Shown: piece by piece, positions 45,839 to 55,585 of the stretch
Position numbering within the stretch: position 1 is the stretch's first letter
How the letters are laid out: every line of letters starts with the position of its first letter
DNA from: Candidatus Equimonas faecalis
GTDB lineage: Bacteria; Bacteroidota; Bacteroidia; Bacteroidales; Bacteroidaceae
Reading direction: 5' to 3'
Assembly (NCBI GenBank): GCA_018066245.1
Contig: JAGHRT010000021.1
Coordinates: 62,001 to 126,000 of the forward strand
DNA: 64,000 nucleotides
The notes under the pieces: model-generated
What the model was told of the DNA's origin: nothing
Database searches by the model: none
The model's input: only the letters and a program-made list of their open reading frames with translations
Program-made: the position numbers and the translations under genes

Positions 45839-47086
45839 ATGAAAGAATTCATCCAGGAAGCCAAAACCGAAACCGCCGTCCTCGTGGCCCTCATCACCCG
45901 CCAGCAGGACGAGCGCCGCACCAACGAATACCTCGACGAACTCCAGTTTCTCGCCGAAACCGCCGGAGCCGTAACAGTCCGCCGCTTCACCCAACGGTGC
46001 GACGGCCCCAACAACGCCACCTACCTCGGCAAAGGCAAACTCGACGAGATACGCCAATACATCGAAGCCGAAGAAGATGCCGACCGCGAAGTAGGCATGG
46101 TTATCTTCGACGACGAACTCTCTGCCAAGCAGCTACGCAACATTGAAAAGGAACTGCGCGTAAAAATCCTTGACCGCACGTCCCTTATCCTTGACATATT
46201 TGCCATGCGCGCCCAGACAGCCAACGCCAAAACGCAGGTAGAACTCGCGCAGTACCGCTACATGCTCCCTCGCCTGCAACGCCTTTGGACTCACCTTGAA
46301 CGACAGGGCGGCGGCTCAGGAGGAGGTGGCGGCAAAGGCTCCGTAGGCCTGCGCGGCCCAGGCGAAACGCAGCTTGAAATGGACCGCCGAATCATTCTCA
46401 ACCGGATGGCCCTCCTTAAACAGCGGCTGGCCGACATCGACCGGCAGAAAAGCACACAGCGCCAAAACCGAGGCCGCCTTATCCGTGTGGCACTCGTGGG
46501 TTACACTAACGTAGGAAAATCCACCCTAATCAACCTGCTCAGCAAAAGCGAGGTATTTGCCGAGAACAAGCTGTTTGCCACGCTCGACACTACGGTGCGC
46601 AAAGTCATCATAGACAATCTGCCCTTCCTTCTGGCCGACACGGTGGGCTTCATCCGCAAGCTGCCCACCGACCTCGTGGACAGCTTCAAAAGCACGCTTG
46701 ACGAGACGCGCGAGAGCGACCTTCTGGTTCACGTGGTGGACATTTCGCATCCCGACTTCGAGGAGCAGATGCAGGTGGTGGACCGCACGCTGGCCGACTT
46801 GGGCTGCGCCGACAAACCGCGCCTGATTGTGTTCAACAAGACCGACGCCTACACATGGCAGGAGAAGGACCCAGCCGACCTCTCGCCCGTCAGCCGCGAA
46901 AACATCAGCCTTGACGAACTGCAACGCACGTGGATGGCCAAACTGTCGGGCGACTGCATTTTCATATCCGCCCGCGAGCGCTTCAACATCGACGAGTTGC
47001 GGCAGTTGCTCTACGACCGCGTGCGGCAGCTCCACGTCCAGAAATACCCCTACAACGACTTCCTCTTCCAACACTACGAAGAATGA
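45839..47086 (+). CDS. hflX: GTPase HflX
   Basis: [41 protein letters not shown]. Confidence 0.95.
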   Translation: MKEFIQEAKTETAVLVALITRQQDERRTNEYLDELQFLAETAGAVTVRRFTQRCDGPNNATYLGKGKLDEIRQYIEAEEDADREVGMVIFDDELSAKQLRNIEKELRVKILDRTSLILDIFAMRAQTANAKTQVELAQYRYMLPRLQRLWTHLERQGGGSGGGGGKGSVGLRGPGETQLEMDRRIILNRMALLKQRLADIDRQKSTQRQNRGRLIRVALVGYTNVGKSTLINLLSKSEVFAENKLFATLDTTVRKVIIDNLPFLLADTVGFIRKLPTDLVDSFKSTLDETRESDLLVHVVDISHPDFEEQMQVVDRTLADLGCADKPRLIVFNKTDAYTWQEKDPADLSPVSRENISLDELQRTWMAKLSGDCIFISARERFNIDELRQLLYDRVRQLHVQKYPYNDFLFQHYEE

Positions 47087-47778
47087 TAACACTCAGCAAC
47101 ATACACAAATCCTTCGGCTCCCTGAAGGTGCTCAACGGCATAGACCTGAAGATAGAGGCCCACGAAGTGGTGAGCATCGTAGGCCCCTCGGGTGCCGGCA
47201 AGACCACGCTCCTGCAAGTGATGGGCACGCTGCTCCGTCCCGACCAAGGCTCTATCAGCTTCAACGGTACCGACATCACCAGCTTCAGCACCAATCAGTT
47301 GGCGCGGTTCCGCGGACAGCATCTCGGCTTCGTGTTCCAGTTCCACCAGTTGCTGCCAGAGTTCACGGCGGTGGAAAACGTGATGATACCCGCCCTCATC
47401 CAGGGCGAACCGCGCAACCGGTCGCGCCAGCGAGCCGAGGAATTGCTGAAACTCATGGGCCTTGACAGCCGGGCCGCCCACAAGCCCTCGGAACTCTCCG
47501 GCGGCGAAGCCCAGCGCGTGGCCGTGGCGCGTGCCCTGATGAACCACCCCGACGTAGTGCTGGCCGACGAGCCTTCCGGCTCACTGGACTCCCACAACAA
47601 GGAGGAGCTCCACGCCCTCTTCTTCCGCCTGCGCGAGGAACTGGGCCAGACATTCGTCATCGTTACCCACGACGACACGCTGGCCAACCAGTGCGACCGC
47701 ACCATCCACCTGCTGGACGGACGCATCGGCACTCCCTGGCAGGCTGCCCCCGAGGCGGAGGAATCCGCCGGGGCGTAA
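47083..47778 (+). CDS. lolD: ABC transporter ATP-binding protein, LolD-like
   Basis: [61 protein letters not shown] overlap with hflX stop. Confidence 0.85.
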   Translation: MITLSNIHKSFGSLKVLNGIDLKIEAHEVVSIVGPSGAGKTTLLQVMGTLLRPDQGSISFNGTDITSFSTNQLARFRGQHLGFVFQFHQLLPEFTAVENVMIPALIQGEPRNRSRQRAEELLKLMGLDSRAAHKPSELSGGEAQRVAVARALMNHPDVVLADEPSGSLDSHNKEELHALFFRLREELGQTFVIVTHDDTLANQCDRTIHLLDGRIGTPWQAAPEAEESAGA

Positions 47779-47789
47779 AAGCCGTTTCC

Positions 47790-47900
47790 CTTAGTCTATA
47801 CACTAGTGAGAACTAGTCTATACACTAGGAGAAACTAGTCTATACACTAGTAAAAACTAGTCCATACACTAGTAAAAACTAGTCCATACACTAGGAAAAA
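47790..47900. repeat. 22-bp tandem array (unit aaaaactagtctatacactagt), 5 units
   Basis: TAGT(C)(T/C)ATA at 47792, 47814, 47836, 47858 and 47880: exact 22-bp period. Confidence 0.97.
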
Positions 47901-47984
47901 CGCTTCCTATGCCTCTGCCCCCTTCCCGTGGGCTAAGGGCAAGGAAACCCCCATTCAGACAAACAAATCTTACAGTAATACACC

Positions 47985-48860
47985 ATGATTCTATCAATGA
48001 CCGGCTTCGGCAAGGCCGATGCCGAATTTGAAGGCAAGAAAATCCACGTTGAAGTAAAATCCCTCAATTCCAAAGCCCTCGACCTGAACACGCGCATAGC
48101 CTCATGCTACCGCGAACGGGAGATGGAACTGCGCCGCCGTGTGGCCGCCAGCGTCATCCGAGGCAAGGCCGACCTGGCCGTTTGGGTAGAAAAAGCCGAC
48201 AGCGAGGCCGGTGCCACCCTCAACCCGCAAGTGGTAGGCAACTATGTACGCCAAATCACAGCCCTCAGCGAGGCCGGCATAGCACCCGCCCCCACCGACA
48301 TCTGGAACGTACTCTGCCGTATGCCGGAAGTCTATTCCGCCACAGCCGTGGAGGAAGTGAGCGAAGAGGAGTGGGCCGTGGTGGAAACCACGCTTGACAA
48401 GGCCCTCGCAGCCCTTGAGGCCTACCGCGCCGAGGAGGGCAAGGCCCTCGAAGGCAAGTTCCGCCACAACATCGACCGCATCGAGCAGCTCTCGCAGGAA
48501 CTCGTGCCCTACGAACAAAGCCGCGTGCAGAAAATACGCCAGCAGCTGGAAGACTCCCTCGCCTCGCTCAAGGGCGTGGACTACGACCGTGGACGACTGG
48601 AGCAGGAGCTGATTTACTACATCGAGAAGTTGGACATCAACGAGGAGAAGCAGCGTCTCGCCCAGCACCTGAAGTATTTCCGCGAGACCCTCGACGGCGA
48701 AGCCGGCCAGGGCAAGAAGCTCGGATTCATCGCCCAGGAAATGGGAAGGGAGATTAACACCACCGGCTCAAAGTCCAACCAAGCAGAGATGCAGAACATC
48801 GTAGTTGGAATGAAGGACGAGCTGGAACAAATCAAGGAGCAAGTGCTCAACGTCTTATAG
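47985..48860 (+). CDS. yicC: YicC family endoribonuclease/stress protein
   Basis: MILSMTGFGKAD; EVKSLNSKALDLNTRI; C-terminal GREINTTGSKSNQAEMQNIVVGMKDELEQIKEQVLNVL. Confidence 0.93.
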   Translation: MILSMTGFGKADAEFEGKKIHVEVKSLNSKALDLNTRIASCYREREMELRRRVAASVIRGKADLAVWVEKADSEAGATLNPQVVGNYVRQITALSEAGIAPAPTDIWNVLCRMPEVYSATAVEEVSEEEWAVVETTLDKALAALEAYRAEEGKALEGKFRHNIDRIEQLSQELVPYEQSRVQKIRQQLEDSLASLKGVDYDRGRLEQELIYYIEKLDINEEKQRLAQHLKYFRETLDGEAGQGKKLGFIAQEMGREINTTGSKSNQAEMQNIVVGMKDELEQIKEQVLNVL

Positions 48861-48883
48861 CAGGTAACACCAAAACACCGACA

Positions 48884-49447
48884 ATGGCCAAAATCGTTAT
48901 ATTCAGCGCCCCCAGCGGCTGCGGAAAGAGCACCATCATACACGCTCTCATGGAGCAGCACCCCGATCTGAACCTCCACTTCGGCATTACGGCGACCTCG
49001 CGTCCCCCGCGCGGCGAGGAGCGCGACGGCGTGGAATACTTCTTCCTGAGCCCCGAGGAGTTCAGCCGCCGCATCGGCGAAGGGGCCTTCCTGGAGTGGT
49101 GCGAAGTCTATGAAGGCCGCTACTACGGCAGCTTGAAAAGCGTGGTGGACGGTATGCTGGAAAAAGGCCAGAACGTGGTAATGGACCTCGACGTAGTGGG
49201 CGCACAGAACATCAAGCGGCAACGCCCGCACGACACCCTGACCGTGTTCATTCAGCCGCCCTCAATCGAGGCTCTCCGTCAGCGGCTCGTCAGCCGGGGA
49301 ACCGACAGCGCCGAGGTTATTGAGCAACGTTTGGCCCGCGCCGAATTTGAAATCGGCGAGGCTCCGAAGTTCGACCACATCGTGCTGAACGACAACCTCC
49401 AGACCGCCATTGCCGATGCGTATCGCACTCTTCGGGGGGAGCTTTAA
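48884..49447 (+). CDS. gmk: Guanylate kinase
   Basis: VIFSAPSGCGKSTIIHAL; FGITATSRPPRGEERDGVEYFFLS. Confidence 0.95.
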   Translation: MAKIVIFSAPSGCGKSTIIHALMEQHPDLNLHFGITATSRPPRGEERDGVEYFFLSPEEFSRRIGEGAFLEWCEVYEGRYYGSLKSVVDGMLEKGQNVVMDLDVVGAQNIKRQRPHDTLTVFIQPPSIEALRQRLVSRGTDSAEVIEQRLARAEFEIGEAPKFDHIVLNDNLQTAIADAYRTLRGEL

Positions 49448-49997
49448 CCCCATACACGTGGGCCACCTTGCCATAGCCGATGCTATCATAGGGCAAGGGT
49501 TGGCCGACCGCGTGTGGCTGACGGTCAGCCCGCACAACCCGCTGAAACCCCGTGCCGACCTTCTGCCCGAACAGTTGAGGCTGACGTGGGTACGCACCGC
49601 CGCCGAAGGCCATCGGGGCGTGGAAGCCAGCGACTGTGAGTTCAGCCTGCCCCGTCCCAGCTACACCTACCAGACGCTGCGGCATCTGCGCGAAGAGCAC
49701 CCCGCCGACGAGTTCCTGCTGTGCATCGGCGGCGACAACTGGGCGAATTTCAGCGCATGGCGGGAGCCCGAAGAAATACGTCGCCACCACCGCCTCATCG
49801 TCTATCCCCGCTCCACGCAGGGCTTCGGCGGTCAGGAAACGGCGCCCGAGGGCGTAACTTTCCTCCACGCCCCCCTGATAGACGTAAGTTCCACCGACAT
49901 ACGTCGCCGCCTGGACAAAGGTGAAAGCATAGAAGGCCTCGTGCCGCCATCAATCTGCGAATCAATACAATCCGAATGGAAGAAAATACACCCCTAA
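49410..49997 (+). CDS. nadD: Nicotinate-nucleotide adenylyltransferase
   Basis: IALFGGSFNPIHVGHLAIA; SSTDIRRRL; overlaps gmk 3' end by 38 bp. Confidence 0.93.
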   Translation: MPMRIALFGGSFNPIHVGHLAIADAIIGQGLADRVWLTVSPHNPLKPRADLLPEQLRLTWVRTAAEGHRGVEASDCEFSLPRPSYTYQTLRHLREEHPADEFLLCIGGDNWANFSAWREPEEIRRHHRLIVYPRSTQGFGGQETAPEGVTFLHAPLIDVSSTDIRRRLDKGESIEGLVPPSICESIQSEWKKIHP

Positions 49998-50881
49998 CGG
50001 GAGTTGAAACTACTCCGCCGATAGGAGAAACTATCCCGCCGATAGGAACGACTACTCCGCCGAGAGTTTCGCCTGCCTCCCAAGGAGCCGACCGTACCCC
50101 AGCAGAAGATGCAGGGGAAGCTTTGGTGCTGCGCACCGAAAGGCTGATAAAGAAATATGGCAGCCGCACGGTAGTGAACGGCGTATCGTTCAATGTGCGC
50201 CAAGGCGAAATCGTGGGTCTTCTCGGCCCCAACGGCGCCGGTAAGACTACGTCGTTCTACATGACTACCGGCTTGGTGCAAACCAACGGCGGACGCATCT
50301 TCCTCGGCAACGAGGAAATCACCAGTTTCCCCGTTTACAAGCGTGCCCGTGCCGGCATTGCCTATCTGGCTCAGGAGGCCAGCGTGTTCCGTCAGATGAG
50401 TGTGGAGGACAACATCGCCTCCGTGCTTGAGATGACGGGCAAGCCACGCGACTATCAGCGGCAGAAGCTGGAAGACCTCATCAGTGAGTTCCGCCTTCAG
50501 AAGGTCAGGAAAAACATGGGGCAGAACCTTTCGGGCGGTGAGCGCCGCAGGACAGAGATAGCCCGCTGTCTGGCCATCGACCCCAAGTTCATAATGCTCG
50601 ACGAGCCCTTTGCCGGCGTGGACCCCATAGCCGTGGAAGACATACAGTATATCGTGTGGAAACTTAAACAGAAAAACATCGGCATTCTCATTACCGACCA
50701 TAATGTCGAGGAAACCCTCTGTATTACCGACCGTGCCTATCTGCTGTTCGACGGTAAGATTCTGTTTCAGGGCACGCCCGAGGAACTGGCCGAAAACCAA
50801 GTGGTGCGCGACCGCTACCTCACCAATTTCTTCAAACTCCGCAAGAAGGATTTCGAGAGCATGGAGCAGCGCCGCGATTAG
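49976..50881 (+). CDS. lptB: LPS export ABC transporter ATP-binding protein
   Basis: GLLGPNGAGKTTSFYMTTGLV; YLAQEASVFRQMSVEDNI; LDEPFAGVDPIAVEDIQ; unusual repetitive N-terminal extension. Confidence 0.95.
   Translation: MEENTPLTGVETTPPIGETIPPIGTTTPPRVSPASQGADRTPAEDAGEALVLRTERLIKKYGSRTVVNGVSFNVRQGEIVGLLGPNGAGKTTSFYMTTGLVQTNGGRIFLGNEEITSFPVYKRARAGIAYLAQEASVFRQMSVEDNIASVLEMTGKPRDYQRQKLEDLISEFRLQKVRKNMGQNLSGGERRRTEIARCLAIDPKFIMLDEPFAGVDPIAVEDIQYIVWKLKQKNIGILITDHNVEETLCITDRAYLLFDGKILFQGTPEELAENQVVRDRYLTNFFKLRKKDFESMEQRRD
50000..50073. repeat. 21-bp tandem array within the 5' end of lptB, 3 units
   Basis: gaaactactccgccgatagga / gaaactatcccgccgatagga / acgactactccgccgagagtt. Confidence 0.9.
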
Positions 50882-50898
50882 CCTCTCAACGAAAAACT

Positions 50899-51924
50899 AT
50901 GCTTCGCATCAAACTCATCGGTCTGGGTAACAGGGGAATGCGCACCCTTGAACGCTTCCGCCACATCCCTGCCGACATAGCCCGCTTTGTAGAAGTCGTG
51001 GACTTGGACGGCACGCTGGTGGCGCAGGCCCACGAACTGCTGGCCGCACAAGGGCGTCCCATCGACGGTTCCGCCGGGGAGGCCAACGTGGCCTATATCT
51101 GCACGGATTGGCACTCCCACGCACGCCTTGCTATCCAAGAGATGGAAAGCGGGCGCGATACCATTGTGGAAGTTCCTCTATCCGTCAGCATTGCGGAGTG
51201 TGAGGAGCTGAAAGAAGTCTGCCGCCGCACGGGCCGCCGATGCCTGATGGCCGAAAACTGCTGCTTCGACAATTTCCATCTGGCCTGCCTCGAAATGGCA
51301 CGGCAGGGGCTGTTCGGCACAATCACCCACCTCGAAGGAGCCTATATCCATACAATCGGAGCCGACGGCGACCCCACAAAACCGTGGATGGTAGAATCTC
51401 TGCAAACCATCGGCGGCAACACCTATCCCACCCACGCCTACGGCCCCATTGCCCAGCTGCTGGCTCTCGATGGCGACGGGCTGGACAGCCTGCAAAGCCT
51501 GAGCTCCGCTCTTACCCAAGGCCTCAATACCACTCTCATCCGTACACGAAAAGGTCGCAGCGTGCTCCTTTTCCTTGACGTCAGCACACCGCGCCCCTAC
51601 AGTAGGATGCAAACCATCTGTGGCACCGAAGGCTTCGCGCAAAAGTACCCCGTACCCACGCTCCAGCTGAAAGGCATGGATACTCCCGCCATAGGCGACG
51701 AGGCTCTACGGCTGGCAGATAAGTATCTGGTGGGGGAAGCCGCAAGCTACTGGCAGGAAGGCCAGCGGCTCGGCATTGAAAATCCCATGAACTACGCGAT
51801 GGATTGCCGTATGATGCGTTGTCTCGCCACGGGTGAACGCTTTGAAGTGGAAATCGGCGAAGGGGCGGAATGGTCGTCGCTCATAGAACTCACGCGCCGC
51901 GCAGCCGAGGAGGCGCAGCTTTAG
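50899..51924 (+). CDS. Gfo/Idh/MocA-family oxidoreductase
   Basis: Rossmann-like IKLIGLGNRGMRTLERF; EVPLSVSIAECEELKEVCRRTGRRCLMAENC. Confidence 0.85.
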   Translation: MLRIKLIGLGNRGMRTLERFRHIPADIARFVEVVDLDGTLVAQAHELLAAQGRPIDGSAGEANVAYICTDWHSHARLAIQEMESGRDTIVEVPLSVSIAECEELKEVCRRTGRRCLMAENCCFDNFHLACLEMARQGLFGTITHLEGAYIHTIGADGDPTKPWMVESLQTIGGNTYPTHAYGPIAQLLALDGDGLDSLQSLSSALTQGLNTTLIRTRKGRSVLLFLDVSTPRPYSRMQTICGTEGFAQKYPVPTLQLKGMDTPAIGDEALRLADKYLVGEAASYWQEGQRLGIENPMNYAMDCRMMRCLATGERFEVEIGEGAEWSSLIELTRRAAEEAQL

Positions 51925-51952
51925 GAGGGCACTCCTTAATATATATAATAGC

Positions 51953-52001
51953 AGACAGGCGGGAAGGCACACTTGAAAGTGGTGTACCTTCCCGCCTGTC
52001 T
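51953..52001. terminator. Strong bidirectional hairpin terminator
   Basis: agacaggcgggaaggcacacttgaaagtggtgtaccttcccgcctgtct between convergent genes. Confidence 0.8.
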
Positions 52002-52060
52002 GTTTGCTTGGCGAATGTCTTGCCCGGCAGGGAAACGTAGGACGGGCGAGGAACGGCCGG

Positions 52061-54013
52061 CTACTTGTCCAGCACTTCGTACTTTGAATGCTTGCTCTTG
52101 TATTCGGGAACCATATCCTTCATCTTCCTGACGATGGCCATGTCGTCATAGCCGAAGCTCAAGTCGTAAAGTTCCTTTTCATTGCGCAAGGCATCGGCAT
52201 AGGGGTATTCTCTCACGGCGGCCACCTGAATCTTGGGATGGCTGGTCGGCTTTGTCTGCTCGGCATCGCTCAGCACTTCTTCGTAGAGCTTTTCGCCTGG
52301 CCGCAGGCCCGTGTAGGTTATCTTTACGTTGGTAGCTCCCATCATGTTGATCATGCGCTGTGCCATATCGGCAATACGCACGGGTTCGCCCATGTCGAAC
52401 ACGAATATCTCGCCGCCGTGTCCCATCGTACCGGCTTCCAACACAAGTCGGCAAGCCTCTGGAATCAGCATAAAGAAGCGAATGATGTCGGGGTGGGTAA
52501 CCGTAACGGGGCCGCCTTCCAGAATCTGCTTCCTGAAGATAGGAATGACAGAGCCGTTGCTGCCCAGCACGTTGCCGAAGCGCGTTGTAACAAACTGCGT
52601 GACGGCACGTTCTCCGTTGGCCTGCGTCATGCGTCCCGCTTCGACTTCGCCATTTAGGCTTTGACAATATATTTCGCAAATGCGCTTGGAGCAACCCATC
52701 ACGTTGGTAGGGTTCACGGCCTTGTCGGTAGAAATCATTACGAACTTCTTAGTGCCATATTTCACGGCGAGGTCGGCCACTACCCGTGTGCCGTACACGT
52801 TGTTCTGCACGGCAATGGCGGGATTGTCTTCCATCATGGGTACGTGCTTATAAGCAGCGGCGTGGAAAACGTAGTCGGGGCGATGTTCCCTAAAGATGGT
52901 TTCCATCTGCGTAGGATTAGTGATGCTTCCCACTATGGTATGAGCCTTGATGTGCCCGAACTCGTTGTGCATCAGCAGGCGCATGGCGTGCATCGGGGTT
53001 TCCGCCTGGTCGATGAGCACAATTGTCTCCGGTACAAACTTGGCAACCTGGCGTACTATTTCGGAACCGATGCTTCCGGCAGCGCCCGTGATGAGTATGC
53101 GCTTGCCCTTGAGCATTTTCTCTATGTCGGCCAAATCTACTTCTATCTTCTTCCGCGGCATCAGGTCTTCCACGCTCACTTCCTTCAGGGCGAGGTGGGA
53201 GAGCTCGCTTTTACCGTCCCACTCCTGTTCGGCCGGCATCATCATGATGCGGATGCCGTTTTTCACTAAGCGGTCTATCATGTCCTGCTGGGAGGTGAGG
53301 AAAAACTCCTGCACCAGCGGGCTGATGAGGACGGCTTTCACATGATGGCTGCCCATGAAATCCCACAGCTCCTCGCTGGATGCCTCAAGCACGGGGACAC
53401 CTACGAGCGTGTGGCCCACCATGCTTTCGCTGTGGGTGATGAACCCTTCAACAATGTAAGGCGAAGGGTGCAGGTTGCTGATGCTCTTGGCTATGCTCAC
53501 GCCGCCGCGCTTGGTGCCATACACCATGACGTGCTTAGCTTCCTTATTGACAAAGCACACGTCGTAGGCGGTCTTGACGGCCATGCGCACGAAGCACATC
53601 AGCACCACGGCTATCAGCGAACCGATAAAGAGACAACGCCCGCCTATCACGGCGAGATAGATGTCGGCATTGAGGAAGTTGCGCACAAACAGTACGAGCA
53701 TACTGCCCACAAACATGGCGCCGACAAGGCGAATGAGGTCCACGAACGAGGAGTAGCGCACAATGCCCCGATAGGTGCGGAACAGGTAGAAGCCCGCCAG
53801 GAAACATGCCAGATAAACGCAGGTGGCTAAGAACAGGTAGCGGAAGTGTGTGATCAGTGTCATGGCGCCATAGCAGGCGGCGTAGGCCACGAGCATACTG
53901 CACACTACGATGAAGCAATCTATCAGCAGGACACCCCAATAGGGTAGGGCTTCCTTTGCAAAATACCACTTGGAAATGCCTCGAAGGCTTTTTCTAAAAA
54001 AACGTGTAAACAT
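52061..54013 (-). CDS. Membrane-anchored nucleoside-diphosphate sugar epimerase/dehydratase (CapD/WbpM/FlaA1-like)
   Basis: N-terminal TM helices; ILITGAAGSIGSEIVRQ; FHAAAYKHVPMMEDNP; STDKAVNPTNVMGCSKRICEIY. Confidence 0.92.
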   Translation of the reverse strand: MFTRFFRKSLRGISKWYFAKEALPYWGVLLIDCFIVVCSMLVAYAACYGAMTLITHFRYLFLATCVYLACFLAGFYLFRTYRGIVRYSSFVDLIRLVGAMFVGSMLVLFVRNFLNADIYLAVIGGRCLFIGSLIAVVLMCFVRMAVKTAYDVCFVNKEAKHVMVYGTKRGGVSIAKSISNLHPSPYIVEGFITHSESMVGHTLVGVPVLEASSEELWDFMGSHHVKAVLISPLVQEFFLTSQQDMIDRLVKNGIRIMMMPAEQEWDGKSELSHLALKEVSVEDLMPRKKIEVDLADIEKMLKGKRILITGAAGSIGSEIVRQVAKFVPETIVLIDQAETPMHAMRLLMHNEFGHIKAHTIVGSITNPTQMETIFREHRPDYVFHAAAYKHVPMMEDNPAIAVQNNVYGTRVVADLAVKYGTKKFVMISTDKAVNPTNVMGCSKRICEIYCQSLNGEVEAGRMTQANGERAVTQFVTTRFGNVLGSNGSVIPIFRKQILEGGPVTVTHPDIIRFFMLIPEACRLVLEAGTMGHGGEIFVFDMGEPVRIADMAQRMINMMGATNVKITYTGLRPGEKLYEEVLSDAEQTKPTSHPKIQVAAVREYPYADALRNEKELYDLSFGYDDMAIVRKMKDMVPEYKSKHSKYEVLDK

Positions 54014-54071
54014 AGCCGTTCTATTTTGTTTAGGCGAACGCCTGTCTGCGTCCGCACTTGAAATATATGGG

Positions 54072-54079
54072 CAAAGTTA
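54072..54079 (-). promoter_or_regulatory. Candidate -7 box TAACTTTG (minus)
   Basis: caaagtta upstream of the CapD-like CDS. Confidence 0.5.
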
Positions 54080-54190
54080 CGCCTTTCCGCCGAATTAACC
54101 TAATTTACGTTAAAAAAGCGCGGGTTTTCAGCCAAAGCGCGTTGCCTTTTGCAATCGGCACCTTGAAAACTCATCCTTTTGCACGGGCGT

Positions 54191-55177
54191 TTACGCTTCG
54201 CACGAAGGGTCGTCGGCAGAAGCCTCGGAGCGTTCGGCACGCCGCTGATGCTTTTCGTAAGCCTCCACAATGCGCGTAACGAGCTTGTGGCGCACGATGT
54301 CCTCGCGTCCGAGTTCCACGATGCCGATGCCTTGAAGGCCGCGCAGGATGCCGAGGGCCTCAATCAATCCGCTACGCGTGTGGTGCGGCAGGTCTATCTG
54401 GGTGCAGTCGCCCGTAACAATCATTTTCGTGTTGCGCCCCATGCGCGTGAGGAACATCTTGAGTTGTGCCGACGTGGTGTTTTGCGCTTCGTCGAGAATG
54501 ACGACGGCATCGTTCAGGGTGCGGCCTCGCATAAAGGCCAGAGGGGCTATCTGAATGACGTTTTGGACAAGATGCTCTTGGAGCTTGGCGGCCGGTATCA
54601 TTTCCTGAAGGGCATCGTAGAGGGGCTGGAGGTAGGGATCTATTTTATCCTTCATGTCGCCCGGCAGGAAGCCCAGCTTCTCGCCTGCCTCTACGGCGGG
54701 GCGCGAGAGTATGATGCGTTTCACCTCCTTGTTTTTCAGCGCACGCACGGCCAGGGCTATGGCCATGAAAGTCTTGCCTGAGCCTGCGGGGCCTACGGCA
54801 AAGAGCAGGTCGTCGCGGCGGAAACTGTCCACCATCTTGCGCTGGTTGTCGGTTCGGGGAGCGATGCCCTGTCCCGACATGGAATACACGATGACATCGG
54901 AGGGGAGGCCGTCGTCGCCGGCGGGGGCTCCTTTCTTGAACCCCACGATTTGTTCCTCGCCCAGATAGTTGAAGGTGGCGCAGTAGCGCTCCATCTGGTG
55001 GAACAGGTCTTCAAATTCGGCCATGTCCTCCTCGCCGCCGATGGCCTTCACCACGTTGTCGCGTGCCACGATGCGCAGTTTGGGGCAGAGCGCACGCAGG
55101 AGGCGGAGGTTCTTGTTTCCGGCGCCGTAGAGTATGGCGGGGTCGGCGTCTTCTATAATAAAATGGCGTTCAATCAT
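54191..55177 (-). CDS. phoH: PhoH-family ATPase
   Basis: DDLLFAVGPAGSGKTFMAIALAVRALKN; VILDEAQNTTSAQLKMFLTRMG; start at MIERHFIIED. Confidence 0.93.
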   Translation of the reverse strand: MIERHFIIEDADPAILYGAGNKNLRLLRALCPKLRIVARDNVVKAIGGEEDMAEFEDLFHQMERYCATFNYLGEEQIVGFKKGAPAGDDGLPSDVIVYSMSGQGIAPRTDNQRKMVDSFRRDDLLFAVGPAGSGKTFMAIALAVRALKNKEVKRIILSRPAVEAGEKLGFLPGDMKDKIDPYLQPLYDALQEMIPAAKLQEHLVQNVIQIAPLAFMRGRTLNDAVVILDEAQNTTSAQLKMFLTRMGRNTKMIVTGDCTQIDLPHHTRSGLIEALGILRGLQGIGIVELGREDIVRHKLVTRIVEAYEKHQRRAERSEASADDPSCEA

Positions 55178-55210
55178 ACGTAAAATGGACGGATAGGGCA
55201 TTTTGCGCTG

Positions 55211-55218
55211 CAAAGTTA
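55211..55218 (-). promoter_or_regulatory. Candidate -7 box TAACTTTG (minus) for phoH
   Basis: caaagtta on + strand. Confidence 0.5.
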
Positions 55219-55318
55219 CTAAAATATCGGCACATAGCCTATATTTGCGTCCGGATTTTTGTGCGGAGGCTTACTCCCTTAGCCGCCTGGCTGCCTACGG
55301 GTCGCACGGCAAGCCAAC

Positions 55319-55466
55319 CTACTGCATAGAGTAGGAAAAACTATTGCATAGAGTAGGAAAAACTACTGTATAGAGTAGGAAAAACTATTGTATAGAGTAG
55401 GAAAAACTACTGTATAGAGTAGGAAAGCTCCTCGTATGGCGTAGCATGAACGCCCGTATAGGGGCG
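55319..55466. repeat. 22-bp tandem array (unit tatagagtaggaaaaactactg), 5 good plus 2 decayed units
   Basis: G(T/C)ATAG starts at 55324, 55346, 55368, 55390, 55412, 55434 and 55456: exact 22-bp period. Confidence 0.97.
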
Positions 55467-55549
55467 CTGATTTTTGCAAATAAGCCCCTGTGTCTGCCCC
55501 TAATGCGAGAAAAGCCTCCTCATCACTTTGTTTTTCCCCCGTTTTTTTG

Positions 55550-55557
55550 TAAATTTG
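55550..55557 (+). promoter_or_regulatory. Candidate promoter TTTG (55527) - 19 nt - TAAATTTG
   Basis: Good -33/-7 match upstream of the CDS at 55586. Confidence 0.6.
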
Positions 55558-55585
55558 TACCGCCTATTATTAGGAAACATTCAAA

